Shown in pieces: positions 17,123 through 25,100 of a DNA stretch of 64,000 nucleotides; position 1 is the stretch's first letter, and the number at the start of each line of letters is the position of its first letter. The notes beneath the pieces are model-generated. The model did not search any database. It worked only from the letters and a program-made list of their open reading frames with translations, and was not told the origin of the DNA. The stretch comes from Cryobacterium frigoriphilum (GTDB taxonomy: Bacteria; Actinomycetota; Actinomycetes; Actinomycetales; Microbacteriaceae). The DNA lies in NCBI RefSeq assembly GCF_004403305.1, contig NZ_SOHE01000018.1, positions 1-64,000 of the forward strand. The letters run 5' to 3'. The translations under genes were made by a program, and so were the position numbers.

Positions 17123-18472
17123 TCAGCGCGCGACGGGCAGGGCCTCGAGCGCCTCGAAGGCACGGCGCGGGCCGGCGCCACCGAGCAGCACACTGCCGCG
17201 CAGCGACGTGCCCAGCGCGTCGAGCCGGGCCCGCGGTTCGGGGGCGAGCGTGAGCATCCGCTCAATGGCAACGCGAATCTCGGCGACGGATGCCGCATTC
17301 GGGTCGAGCGCAACGCCCACCCCGGCGTCGTGCAGCGCAGCGGCACCCGCGAACTGGTCGGTCGAGAAGGGCAGCAGCACGAGCGGAACCCCCGCCGTCA
17401 TGGCCTCGGTGACGCTGTTGTTGCCGGCGTGGGACACGGCCGCCGCCGCGGAGCGCAGCAGGGTCACCTGCGGCAGAAACCCGCGCACGAGCCAGGATTG
17501 TGGGATCGGACCGAGCTCGGCGGGGTCTGTCGGCCCGACGGCGATCGCAACGCGCACTCCGCTCCCATCATGCTCGGAACCCAGCTGCCGCAGCGCCTCG
17601 GCGACCCGGGCCAGCACGTCGCCGCGCACGGCCAGGAAGCTGCCGAAGCTCACGTAGACAATGGGCAGATCCGAGCCGGCGAGCCACGCCTCGACTTCGA
17701 CATCGGGGGCTTCATCGCGCACGGCAGAGCCGAGAAAGCGGTGCGGGGGCAGCAACTCGGTGCGCGCCGGGTCGTGCAGTTCCTCGGGATAGTTCAGCAG
17801 CAACACGTCACCGGTCTCCTGAAAGGCGTCGGCGCTCGGGGTCGCGGCCGGGTCCAGCTGCGCCAGAGCGGCGTTCCACTGAGCGGTGAAGGAGTCCCGC
17901 ACGCGCTCGCAGAGCGCGCGCAGCTCGGCCAGGTCGCTCGCGGCCGGCTCGAAGACGGCCGGCCAGGCCGGCGGGTAACCATAGACCTCGCCCGCTACGG
18001 GCAGCGCCGACGGATGCCCCAACACGACATCCGCGTGCGGCACCCCGGCCGTGATGAGCCCGAGCCGGGCGCTGAAGGCGAGGTGATCCACGATGACGCG
18101 GTCGGGCTTGACCTGCTCGACCAGCAGTTGCACGCTGCGCGCAATCTCGACCGGGTTGTAGAGCAGATCGCTGCTGCGGGCCTCGGCCTGAAAGCGCAGG
18201 GTTTCGACCATGCCGCGGCGGGTCGCGTCGAAGAAGCCGCGCAGGGCGTCGTCTTCACCCTCTGGCTGTTGTTCGGCGCGAATGGTGCCGGGGTTGGAGC
18301 CGCGGCCGAGCTGCAGGTTGACCCGTTCGAAACCGAAGGCCGCGACGATGTCGGCCGTCGCCGGACCGGAGGCGACGACCACACGTTCCCCGGCGCGCTG
18401 CCACTCGGTGCCCAGGGTGGCGAGCGGAAACAGGTGGGAGGCGTAGTCGGGGCTGATGATGAGCAGGGTCAC
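17123..18472 (-). CDS. Glycosyltransferase, MGT/UGT-like (GT1 family)
   Basis: GT-B fold enzyme of 449 residues transferring a sugar from a nucleotide donor to a small acceptor. The N-terminal half lacks a membrane segment. The C-terminal donor site shows VYVSFGSF, then FLPQVTLLRSAAAAVSHAGNNSVTEAM, with the family His and Gly-Asn, and VPLVLLPFSTDQF. It resembles macrolide and phenolic glycosyltransferases. It is the last gene of the strand run behind the HEAT-glycosyltransferase, from which a 15-bp tandem repeat separates it. The acceptor is unknown. Confidence 0.85.
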   Translation of the reverse strand: MTLLIISPDYASHLFPLATLGTEWQRAGERVVVASGPATADIVAAFGFERVNLQLGRGSNPGTIRAEQQPEGEDDALRGFFDATRRGMVETLRFQAEARSSDLLYNPVEIARSVQLLVEQVKPDRVIVDHLAFSARLGLITAGVPHADVVLGHPSALPVAGEVYGYPPAWPAVFEPAASDLAELRALCERVRDSFTAQWNAALAQLDPAATPSADAFQETGDVLLLNYPEELHDPARTELLPPHRFLGSAVRDEAPDVEVEAWLAGSDLPIVYVSFGSFLAVRGDVLARVAEALRQLGSEHDGSGVRVAIAVGPTDPAELGPIPQSWLVRGFLPQVTLLRSAAAAVSHAGNNSVTEAMTAGVPLVLLPFSTDQFAGAAALHDAGVGVALDPNAASVAEIRVAIERMLTLAPEPRARLDALGTSLRGSVLLGGAGPRRAFEALEALPVAR

Positions 18473-18506
18473 GGGTCACTTCCGGTTCATGGCGTGCTGG
18501 TCAAGG

Positions 18507-18596
18507 GCAGGCACCGCTTGAGCAGGCACCGTTCTAGCAGGCACCGTTCTAGCAGGCACCGTTCTAGCAGGCACCGCTTCAGGACGCACCGCTTCA
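18507..18596. repeat. Six tandem 15-bp units overlapping the stop of the upstream glycosyltransferase
   Basis: Units at 18507, 18522, 18537, 18552, 18567 and 18582 read GCAGGCACCGTTCTA or close variants; three central copies are identical. The last unit contains the TCA (TGA on the minus strand) that ends the HEAT-glycosyltransferase gene at 18594. The array fills most of the gap to the next gene, and may alter readthrough or RNA structure between them. Confidence 0.9.
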
Positions 18597-20843
18597 GGAC
18601 GCACTGAGCGCCCAGGCGAGCGGCTCATTGGCGGCGGCCACGTCGCGGTAGACGCCGGTCAGGGTCGATGCCATCGCCTGGATCGTGAAGTTGTCGGCGA
18701 CCATGCGGCGTGCTCGCTCGGCGTAGTCGGACCCGAACGACCCCTCGGCCAGGGCCAGCGCGGCGACGATGCCGCGCGTCAGGGCGCCGTGATCACCGGT
18801 ATTGACGAGCAGGCCGGTCACCCCGTTTTCGACGTAGGTGGCCGGGCCCCCGCCGGCCGGGGCCACGACGGTGAGGCCGCTCGCCATGGCCTCGAGCACG
18901 GCCAGGCCGAACTCCTCCTTGACGCTTGCACAGACGTAGACGCCGTGCGGGGCCGCCAACCCCGGTCGGCCGACGCGGGCGGCTGCGAGCCACCGAGCGA
19001 CGGTGTCGTTGCCGCGATGCCCGGCGAGCAGCAGGCCGTGAGAAGCGGCATCGGCGAGCGGCACGACCCCGCTCATGAGCGTCAGCTGTTGCCGTTCGTC
19101 GGGCGACGGATGCTGGAGGTCACCCCCCACGATCAGCACATTGGCCCGCGCACGGAGCGCGGGTGTGGTGCCCCAGGCGGTGACGAGGGCCGCCATGCCC
19201 TTGACCCGGTGCAATCGGCCGACGCTGAGGATGAGCGGCAGCCCGCGGCGCTCGGGTGGCAGCGTCGCCAGCAGGGCATCAAGATCAGCGAAATCCGCCG
19301 CCACAGCACTCGAGACAACAGCGCCCGAGACAGCAGCGCCCGGGGCAACAGCGTCCGGGGCAGTGCCGACCGGGGCGGCTTCAGCAACAGAATCGAGGGC
19401 ATCCGCTCTCGACTGCTCGATCACGGCGAGGTCGATGCCCTCGGCGATCACCGAGTGCCGCTCGGGGTGGGCGGTCACGTCGATGCCGACCAGCTCGCGC
19501 ATGTCGCGCTCGAGGTCGGGGCGGGGAAACAGCACGGTGTGCTCGGCGTCGGCGGCGAGGCGCTGCACGAGTCGGGCCCGAAACCAGAAGTGTTCGACCG
19601 CGTCGACCGTGCCGAAGTTGGCGTGGCTGAGCGCCCCGGACTGCTCGAGGGAGTTGATGACGGCGTGCGGGTCGGGTGCGACCGTGAACACCACGGGTAT
19701 GTCGAGCTCACGGGCGACCGTGGCGGCGGCGAGGCTTCCGACATCCGCCATGCGCAGGTGAATGGCATCGACCGAGCCGGCGGCACGCAGAATGCGACGG
19801 ATGCCGCGCTGCGCGGCCACGCGGCGCGGCCAGGCGTCGGCCGCAGGCATCGGGCCGCCCGGAAACGGCACGGCGGCGAAGAAGTGCCCGGCGAGGGTGG
19901 ATCCCACCGAGGCCAGTCCGGTCAGTGCGGCGTCGTAACCACCACGGGAGATGGTGAGCACCCGCTCGACCTGTTCACTCGGCGACGGATGCGTGCCCGT
20001 CGCTCCGCGGGCCACCAGGGCATCGCCGAGGCGCACGAGCAGGGTGGCGATGCCGCCATTGTCGCCGGCGCCGACCTGCGACAGCTCGCCGTCGATGTCG
20101 GCATGCAGGAACAGCTGGGCGACGGTCGATCCCTGGCTCCACGGCGGTCGCGGGTACGACGGTACGGTCAGGTCGAAGAGGGCAAGCCGGGCGACCGCGG
20201 CCAGTTCGTCGCTGCCAAACGAGAGGGCCGTGACGATGCTGAGGGCGGCCTCGGTGCTCGGCCGATCGCCGAGGGCGGCAACCGCAGTCGCGCGCACGGC
20301 GGGGGCTTCGGCCTCGGCAGCCGCAACGCGGCGCAGCAGTCGGTCGGGGATCCGGCCGGCAACGAGGCCGATGGTTTCGACCAGGCGCGCCCGGGCATCC
20401 GTTTCGGTGATGCCGAGCAGGGAACCTTCCAGAGCGAGAGCGATGGAATCGGGAGCCGAGGCGCCCCACTGCTCGAGTGTGCGCTGGGCGAGCATGCCAG
20501 AGAATCCGCCGGTGCTGACGAGGCCCACGAGGCCGGCGATGGCGTCGAGGCGCGGCAGCCGGGAGCCAAAGGCCCAGGCGGCGTGTTCGCGCAGGTAGTC
20601 GGCGTCGTGGCTGAGCAGCGCGACGAGGGCGTCGTCGGCGGTGTCGTCGAAGACTTGGCCGAGCGCGTGCACCGCCGCGATGGCCGTGAGTTGGTCGCTG
20701 GGATCGACGGCGGCGCGCGCGAGCAGGCGCACCGCGCGGGCACCGCCGTCTCGGCTCGCGGCGATGGTCAGGGTATCGGCTGCGCGCATGCCGTCGAGAA
20801 TGCTGGCCTCGCGGAGTTCATCAAGGGCGGTGTGGGGTCCCAC
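18594..20843 (-). CDS. Glycosyltransferase (GT4-like) with N-terminal HEAT-like repeat domain
   Basis: Protein of 749 residues. Residues about 1-215 are Ala/Leu-rich helical repeats of HEAT type (for example LTAIAAVHALGQVFDDTADD, then YLREHAAWAFGSRL). From about 230 comes a GT-B enzyme: the N-terminal part starts STVAQLFLHADIDGELSQVG, GGIATLLVRLGDAL is the usual donor-loop Gly-Gly motif, LSVGRLHRVKGM opens the C-terminal domain, and EEFGLAVLEAMASGLTVVA is the GT4 nucleotide-sugar motif. A low-complexity linker (about 490-520) consists of 15-bp tandem units. GT4 enzymes with this layout resemble sucrose-phosphate synthases; the HEAT fusion suggests a protein partner or substrate. No membrane segment. 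Confidence 0.78.
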   Translation of the reverse strand: MGPHTALDELREASILDGMRAADTLTIAASRDGGARAVRLLARAAVDPSDQLTAIAAVHALGQVFDDTADDALVALLSHDADYLREHAAWAFGSRLPRLDAIAGLVGLVSTGGFSGMLAQRTLEQWGASAPDSIALALEGSLLGITETDARARLVETIGLVAGRIPDRLLRRVAAAEAEAPAVRATAVAALGDRPSTEAALSIVTALSFGSDELAAVARLALFDLTVPSYPRPPWSQGSTVAQLFLHADIDGELSQVGAGDNGGIATLLVRLGDALVARGATGTHPSPSEQVERVLTISRGGYDAALTGLASVGSTLAGHFFAAVPFPGGPMPAADAWPRRVAAQRGIRRILRAAGSVDAIHLRMADVGSLAAATVARELDIPVVFTVAPDPHAVINSLEQSGALSHANFGTVDAVEHFWFRARLVQRLAADAEHTVLFPRPDLERDMRELVGIDVTAHPERHSVIAEGIDLAVIEQSRADALDSVAEAAPVGTAPDAVAPGAAVSGAVVSSAVAADFADLDALLATLPPERRGLPLILSVGRLHRVKGMAALVTAWGTTPALRARANVLIVGGDLQHPSPDERQQLTLMSGVVPLADAASHGLLLAGHRGNDTVARWLAAARVGRPGLAAPHGVYVCASVKEEFGLAVLEAMASGLTVVAPAGGGPATYVENGVTGLLVNTGDHGALTRGIVAALALAEGSFGSDYAERARRMVADNFTIQAMASTLTGVYRDVAAANEPLAWALSAS

Positions 20844-20900
20844 AGGTGTGCTCCTCCCGCGGATCGCTCCGCAGCGTCAAGTCGTACGGCACCAAATAGC

Positions 20901-20940
20901 AATTGCTTCACTAAGTAGGTTACTAGGAATACTACTTCTT
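20901..20940. promoter_or_regulatory. AT-rich divergent promoter with inverted repeat
   Basis: The 213-bp divergent region between the HEAT-glycosyltransferase and gamma-glutamyltransferase contains an unusually AT-rich stretch with arms AAGTAG (20913-20918) and CTACTT (20932-20937) around TACTAG. This may be a promoter with an operator; the regulator is not identified. Confidence 0.35.
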
Positions 20941-21056
20941 CAGCATCGGGGTCACCTCGTAATTCGGAGTGGCGCTCGAATCGGTTTGGCGCAGGATCGG
21001 GGTCATCATTGCATGAACCCCTGATATTCCGGTTGCCCCAATCGAAAGCAGATGCT

Positions 21057-22940
21057 GTGAGTTCCGCCCCACCCTTCACTCCCCCGGCCACCTTCACCAC
21101 CCGTCCCACCCTGCAGGGCACGTTCGGAATGACCGCGTCAACGCACTGGCTGGCCACCGCCACCGCTCAGGCCGTGCTCGAGCGCGGCGGCAACGCCTTC
21201 GACGCCGCCGTCGCCGGCGCCTTCGTGCTGCACGTCGTTGAACCGCACCTGAATGGGCCCGGCGGCGACATGACCGGCGTCTTCGCGACCGCCCAGCACC
21301 CCGGGAACGCGATCGTGCTGATGGGTCAGGGCCCGGCCCCGGCCGCCGCGACGCCCGAGCACTACCGCGCCGAGGGCCTCGAACTCGTTCCCGGTTCCGG
21401 CGCCCTCGCCGCCGCCGTGCCCGGAGCGGTCGACGCCTGGCTGCTGCTGCTGCGCGACCACGGCACCTGGGAGCTCGAGCCGGTGCTCGCGTTCGCGATC
21501 GGGTATGCCCGCCGCGGACATCCGGTGCTCGGCGCGGTCTGCCGCACCATCGGCACCGTCGGCGCCCTGTTCGACACGCACTGGCCCACCTCAGCGGCAC
21601 ACTGGATGCCCGGCGGCCGGGTGCCGGTCGCGGGCGAACTGGTGACGAACGAGGCGTGGGCGGCGAGCCTGACCCGCCTGCTGCTGGCCGGCACCGGCAC
21701 CACCCGCGAGGACCGCATCGACGCCGTTCGACGCGAATGGCGCGAGGGCTTCGTGGCCCGCGAGATCGTGGAGTTTCAGCAGACCCCGCACCGGCATTCC
21801 TCCGGCACCGATCACGCCGGTGTGATGACGGATGCCGACCTGGCCGGTTTCGAGGCCGGCTACGAGCCGGCCACGACCATCGAATTTCGCGGCCACACCA
21901 TCGCCAAGACCGGGCCGTGGGGGCAGGGACCGGTGCTGTTGCAGATGCTCACCCTGCTCGACGGCTTTCCCGATGAGTGCCTCGACCCCTCGACGGCCCT
22001 CGGCGTGCACACCATTCTCGAGGTCGAGAAGCTCGCGCTGGCCGACCGTGACACCTATTACGGAGACCCGGCCAGCACAGGCCCAGCCACCACAGACCCG
22101 GCACAGAGCCCGGTGCCCCTGGAATACCTGCTCTCGCCCGAGTACTCCGCCGAGCGCCGCGCCCTGATCACCGACCGCGCTTCGCGGGAGTTCCGGCCGG
22201 GAGTCGTGCCGGGTCACACACCGTTCCTGCCGCCGATGCGCACCGAGTATCGGCCGCCCGCGTGGGGCGCGGCGGGGCATCCGTCGGCCGATACTGTCGC
22301 CGAGCAGCAGGCCGGAGTCGGCGAACCCACCGTCAGCGACAACGGCGTCACTCGCGGCGACACCTGCCACATCGACGTCGTCGACCGCTGGGGCAACATG
22401 GTCTCGGCAACGCCGTCCGGCGGCTGGCTGCAGTCCTCACCGTTCATTCCCGAGCTCGGATTCTGCCTCGGCACCCGCCTGCAGATGACCTGGCTCGAGC
22501 CCGGATCACCGTCAACACTGACGCCCGGCCGGCGTCCGCGCACGACCCTCACGCCGACCCTCGTACTGAAGGATGGTGTGCCGGTGACGGCGCTCGGCTC
22601 TCCCGGCGGCGACCAGCAAGACCAGTGGCAGTTGCTCTACCTACTGCGCACCCTGGTCGGCGGCTACACGCCGCAACAGGCCATCGACGCACCGGCGTTC
22701 CACACGACCTCGTTCCCCGGATCGTTCTGGCCCCGCACCTGGACGCCCGGCGGCGCCGAGGTCGAGGACCGCCTGGGCGACGCCGTCATTGCCGAGCTGG
22801 AGCAGCGCGGCCACGTCGTGACCCGCACCGGCGACTGGACGCTCGGTCGACTGTCGTGCGTCGGCGCCGACCCGGTGACGGGCCTGCTCACGGCGGCCGC
22901 GAACCCCCGCGGCGCGCAGGGCTACGCAGCCGGCCGCTGA
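21057..22940 (+). CDS. ggt: Gamma-glutamyltransferase
   Basis: N-terminal nucleophile hydrolase of about 627 residues that cleaves gamma-glutamyl compounds after autoprocessing into two subunits. MTASTHWLATATAQAVLERGGNAFDAAVAG is split here as the N-terminal family motif ending GGNAFDAAVAG; then NGPGGDM follows. Thr436 in GDTCHIDVVD corresponds to the processing and catalytic Thr, and LGSPGGDQQDQWQLL is the oxyanion segment. The GTG at 21057 is chosen over a TTG at 21009. No export signal is evident, unlike many bacterial enzymes, so it may be cytoplasmic. Likely role: use of glutathione-like or gamma-glutamyl amines. Confidence 0.9.
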   Translation: MSSAPPFTPPATFTTRPTLQGTFGMTASTHWLATATAQAVLERGGNAFDAAVAGAFVLHVVEPHLNGPGGDMTGVFATAQHPGNAIVLMGQGPAPAAATPEHYRAEGLELVPGSGALAAAVPGAVDAWLLLLRDHGTWELEPVLAFAIGYARRGHPVLGAVCRTIGTVGALFDTHWPTSAAHWMPGGRVPVAGELVTNEAWAASLTRLLLAGTGTTREDRIDAVRREWREGFVAREIVEFQQTPHRHSSGTDHAGVMTDADLAGFEAGYEPATTIEFRGHTIAKTGPWGQGPVLLQMLTLLDGFPDECLDPSTALGVHTILEVEKLALADRDTYYGDPASTGPATTDPAQSPVPLEYLLSPEYSAERRALITDRASREFRPGVVPGHTPFLPPMRTEYRPPAWGAAGHPSADTVAEQQAGVGEPTVSDNGVTRGDTCHIDVVDRWGNMVSATPSGGWLQSSPFIPELGFCLGTRLQMTWLEPGSPSTLTPGRRPRTTLTPTLVLKDGVPVTALGSPGGDQQDQWQLLYLLRTLVGGYTPQQAIDAPAFHTTSFPGSFWPRTWTPGGAEVEDRLGDAVIAELEQRGHVVTRTGDWTLGRLSCVGADPVTGLLTAAANPRGAQGYAAGR

Positions 22941-23019
22941 GCCTGCCGAGGGGCGCGCAGTCACGGGGTTCCGCCGGGATTACTCCGGGATCCTGCCGGG
23001 CCAGGGGTTTTCTCCGGGC

Positions 23020-23322
23020 CAAGGGGCAGATTTTGGCTTCTCGCCAGCGAGACGCCAACAATGGCCCCTTCGGACACCTCGCGCCACCTCGAGACGCCAA
23101 AAAGCGCCCCTTGAATCGATTTCAAGGGGCGCTTTTTGGCGTCTCGCACCGTGCAGACAGGAGTCAAGGGGCGTATTTTGGCTTCTCGCCAGCGAGAAGC
23201 CAACAATGGCCCCATGGTGGCCTCGCCGGGGCTGCTGAGGGGCCTCCTGGGAAAGGTTCACGAGGCTCAAGGGGCATTCTGTGCCATCTCGTGCGCGAGA
23301 TGTCACCGATGGCCCCTTTGAG
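23020..23322. repeat. Array of four related palindromes built from about eight 26-nt half-elements
   Basis: Four hairpins lie at 23020-23070, 23090-23146, 23164-23213 and 23266-23322. The second has perfect 26-bp arms around TCGAT. Each half-element starts TCAAGGGGC (or close), has a T-rich middle with TTGGC or a relative, and ends TCTCGC, and half-elements alternate in orientation. The first and third hairpins share nearly identical sequence over about 48 nt. The array fills the convergent gap between ggt and the formate transporter genes (22941-23433), which holds no gene. Confidence 0.85.
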
Positions 23323-23433
23323 GCGCACAGCCTCCCACGAAGTGTCACAGATGCTCCCATCGACACTCCCATCGACGCCGGCGGAGGGGCCAGCGCGGGC
23401 ATCCGCCGCCTGAGACGCCCCGGCCGGCCGCGT

Positions 23434-23535
23434 TCAGCCGAACAGTGCCGTCACGCGGGTGAGGGTCTGCACGATGCCGTAGGCGAGCGGCACGCCGACG
23501 AGCGCCCAGGCGAGGGTGATCTTCAGGGTCTTCAC
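23434..23535 (-). CDS. MFS transporter small subunit (33 residues)
   Basis: A 33-residue single-helix protein starting VKTLKITLAWALVGVPLAYG and ending LTRVTALFG. This is the short membrane peptide found downstream of OxlT-type oxalate/formate carriers and annotated as an MFS small subunit. The GTG overlaps the transporter stop (GTGA), so it is translationally coupled. Length, position and the repeated hydrophobic pattern with a conserved Trp and Tyr-Gly support a real gene despite its size. Function is probably assembly or stability of the carrier. Confidence 0.75.
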   Translation of the reverse strand: MKTLKITLAWALVGVPLAYGIVQTLTRVTALFG

Positions 23536-24944
23536 GTGCGTTCTCCAGTCATCTCGGGTGCTGCAGCAGCAGCGGATGCGCTGGGCGCGGCATCCGGTTC
23601 GTGGTAGTCGGTGTGCACCGGCTTCACGAACAGGTTCGCGATGAAGCCGATCACGAGCAGCCCGACCATCGTGAGCAGCGCCGGCTGGTAGGCCGCCGCG
23701 GTGAGCTCGCCCGGGGTGCCCTGCGCGTCGAGGAAGGCGTTGACGATCAGCGGACCGGCGATTCCCGCCGCCGACCAGGCGGTGAGCAGGCGGCCGTGGA
23801 TGGCGCCGACCTGGAAGGTGCCGAACAGGTCGCGCAGGTATGCGGGAACGGTCGCGAAGCCGCCGCCGTAGAACGAAATGATCACGAAGGCGAGCACGAC
23901 GTAGAGCGCCGTGCTGCTGCCGCCGAACAGGGCGAGCAGCAGGTACAGCACCGTGCCGGCGCCGAGGTACATCATGTAGATGTTCTTGCGGCCGGTCTTG
24001 TCGGAGGTCGCCGACCAGGCGAACCGGCCGCCCATGTTGGCGATCGAGAGCAGCCCGACGAATCCGCTGGCCACCGCGGCGGTGACGAGCGACGTGCCGT
24101 CACCCTGGCGGAAGAAGTCCTGGATCATCGGGGCGGCCTGCTCGAGAATGCCGATGCCGGCGGTCACGTTGCAGAACAGCACGATCCAGACGAGCCAGAA
24201 CTGGCGGGTGCGAATGGCATTCTTGGCCGAGACATGGTTGCTCGTGACGAGCGCCTTGACCTTGATGGTGCTGGGGTCGAAGCCCGCCGGCGCCCAGCCG
24301 GGGGCGGGAACCTTGATCGTGAACGCGCCGAACATCATGTAGGCGAGGTAGAGCACGCCGAGGGTGACGAACAGCTTGCCGACGGCGTCGCCGCTGGCCA
24401 CCCAGTCGGCCGTTCCCGAGTTCGGGTCGTAGAACGCGAGCAGCGCCGTGGACACCGGGCTGGCGATCAGGGCGCCGCCGCCGAAGCCCATGATGGCCAT
24501 GCCGGTCGCGAGTCCCGGGCGGTCGGGGAACCACTTGATCAGTGTCGACACCGGGGAGATGTAGCCGATGCCGAGGCCGATGCCACCGATGAAGCCGTAG
24601 CCGAGGTAGACGAGCCAGAGCTGGTTGCTGAAGATGCCGAGTGAGCCGACGAGAAAGCCGCCGGACCAGAACAGCGCCGCGACGAACATCGCCTTGCGCG
24701 GGCCGTTGGTGTCGACCCAGGTGCCCATGATCGCGGCCGAGAGCCCGAGCATGACGATCGCGATCGAGAAGATCACGCCGATCTGGGTGAGGCTTGCGTC
24801 GAAGTGCTCGACGAGGGCGGTCTTGTAGACGCTTGTCGCGTAGGCCTGGCCGATGCAGAGGTGCACGGCGAGGGCGGCCGGCGGAATGAGCCAGCGGTTG
24901 AATCCGGGTGGGGCGATGGTGCGGTCACGGTCGAGCCAGCTCAT
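23532..24944 (-). CDS. MFS transporter, oxalate/formate antiporter (OxlT-like) family
   Basis: Integral membrane carrier of 470 residues with about 12 hydrophobic helices. Family features are the early IPPAALAVHLCIGQAYATSVYK, the loop-2-like WVDTNGPRKAMF, YLGYGFIGGIGLGIGYISPV and KWFPDRPGLATGMAI. A hydrophilic central loop follows helix 6. It is divergent from the FdhF-type gene and overlaps the small-subunit gene downstream, so formate or oxalate exchange linked to formate oxidation is the best guess. The C-terminus is a short Ala/Pro-rich cytoplasmic tail. Confidence 0.87.
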   Translation of the reverse strand: MSWLDRDRTIAPPGFNRWLIPPAALAVHLCIGQAYATSVYKTALVEHFDASLTQIGVIFSIAIVMLGLSAAIMGTWVDTNGPRKAMFVAALFWSGGFLVGSLGIFSNQLWLVYLGYGFIGGIGLGIGYISPVSTLIKWFPDRPGLATGMAIMGFGGGALIASPVSTALLAFYDPNSGTADWVASGDAVGKLFVTLGVLYLAYMMFGAFTIKVPAPGWAPAGFDPSTIKVKALVTSNHVSAKNAIRTRQFWLVWIVLFCNVTAGIGILEQAAPMIQDFFRQGDGTSLVTAAVASGFVGLLSIANMGGRFAWSATSDKTGRKNIYMMYLGAGTVLYLLLALFGGSSTALYVVLAFVIISFYGGGFATVPAYLRDLFGTFQVGAIHGRLLTAWSAAGIAGPLIVNAFLDAQGTPGELTAAAYQPALLTMVGLLVIGFIANLFVKPVHTDYHEPDAAPSASAAAAAPEMTGERT

Positions 24945-24995
24945 GGGTTCCTTGTGCCTGCGTCGTTACAGGGTTCGTTCAGGTGGGGCTATGCG

Positions 24996-25016
24996 GCCCA
25001 CACGGGGGGTGTGGGC
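24996..25016. promoter_or_regulatory. Inverted repeat in the transporter/fdhF divergent promoter
   Basis: GCCCACAC (24996-25003) and GTGTGGGC (25009-25016) flank five G residues in the 156-bp divergent region. The position midway between the two starts suits an operator acting on both genes. Confidence 0.35.
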
Positions 25017-25100
25017 AACCTTACGTGGCGATCAGGAATTTTCCTCATCCCGGTCACCGTCGGGTTCGTGATTCACAGACTTTGCAGGCAGGATGAAGTC

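Noticed and set aside
22941-23433. Small coding genes in the repeat array after ggt
   Set aside because: The frames simply translate the palindromes on both strands, without ribosome sites or conserved protein features; only the 33-residue gene at 23434 is supported.
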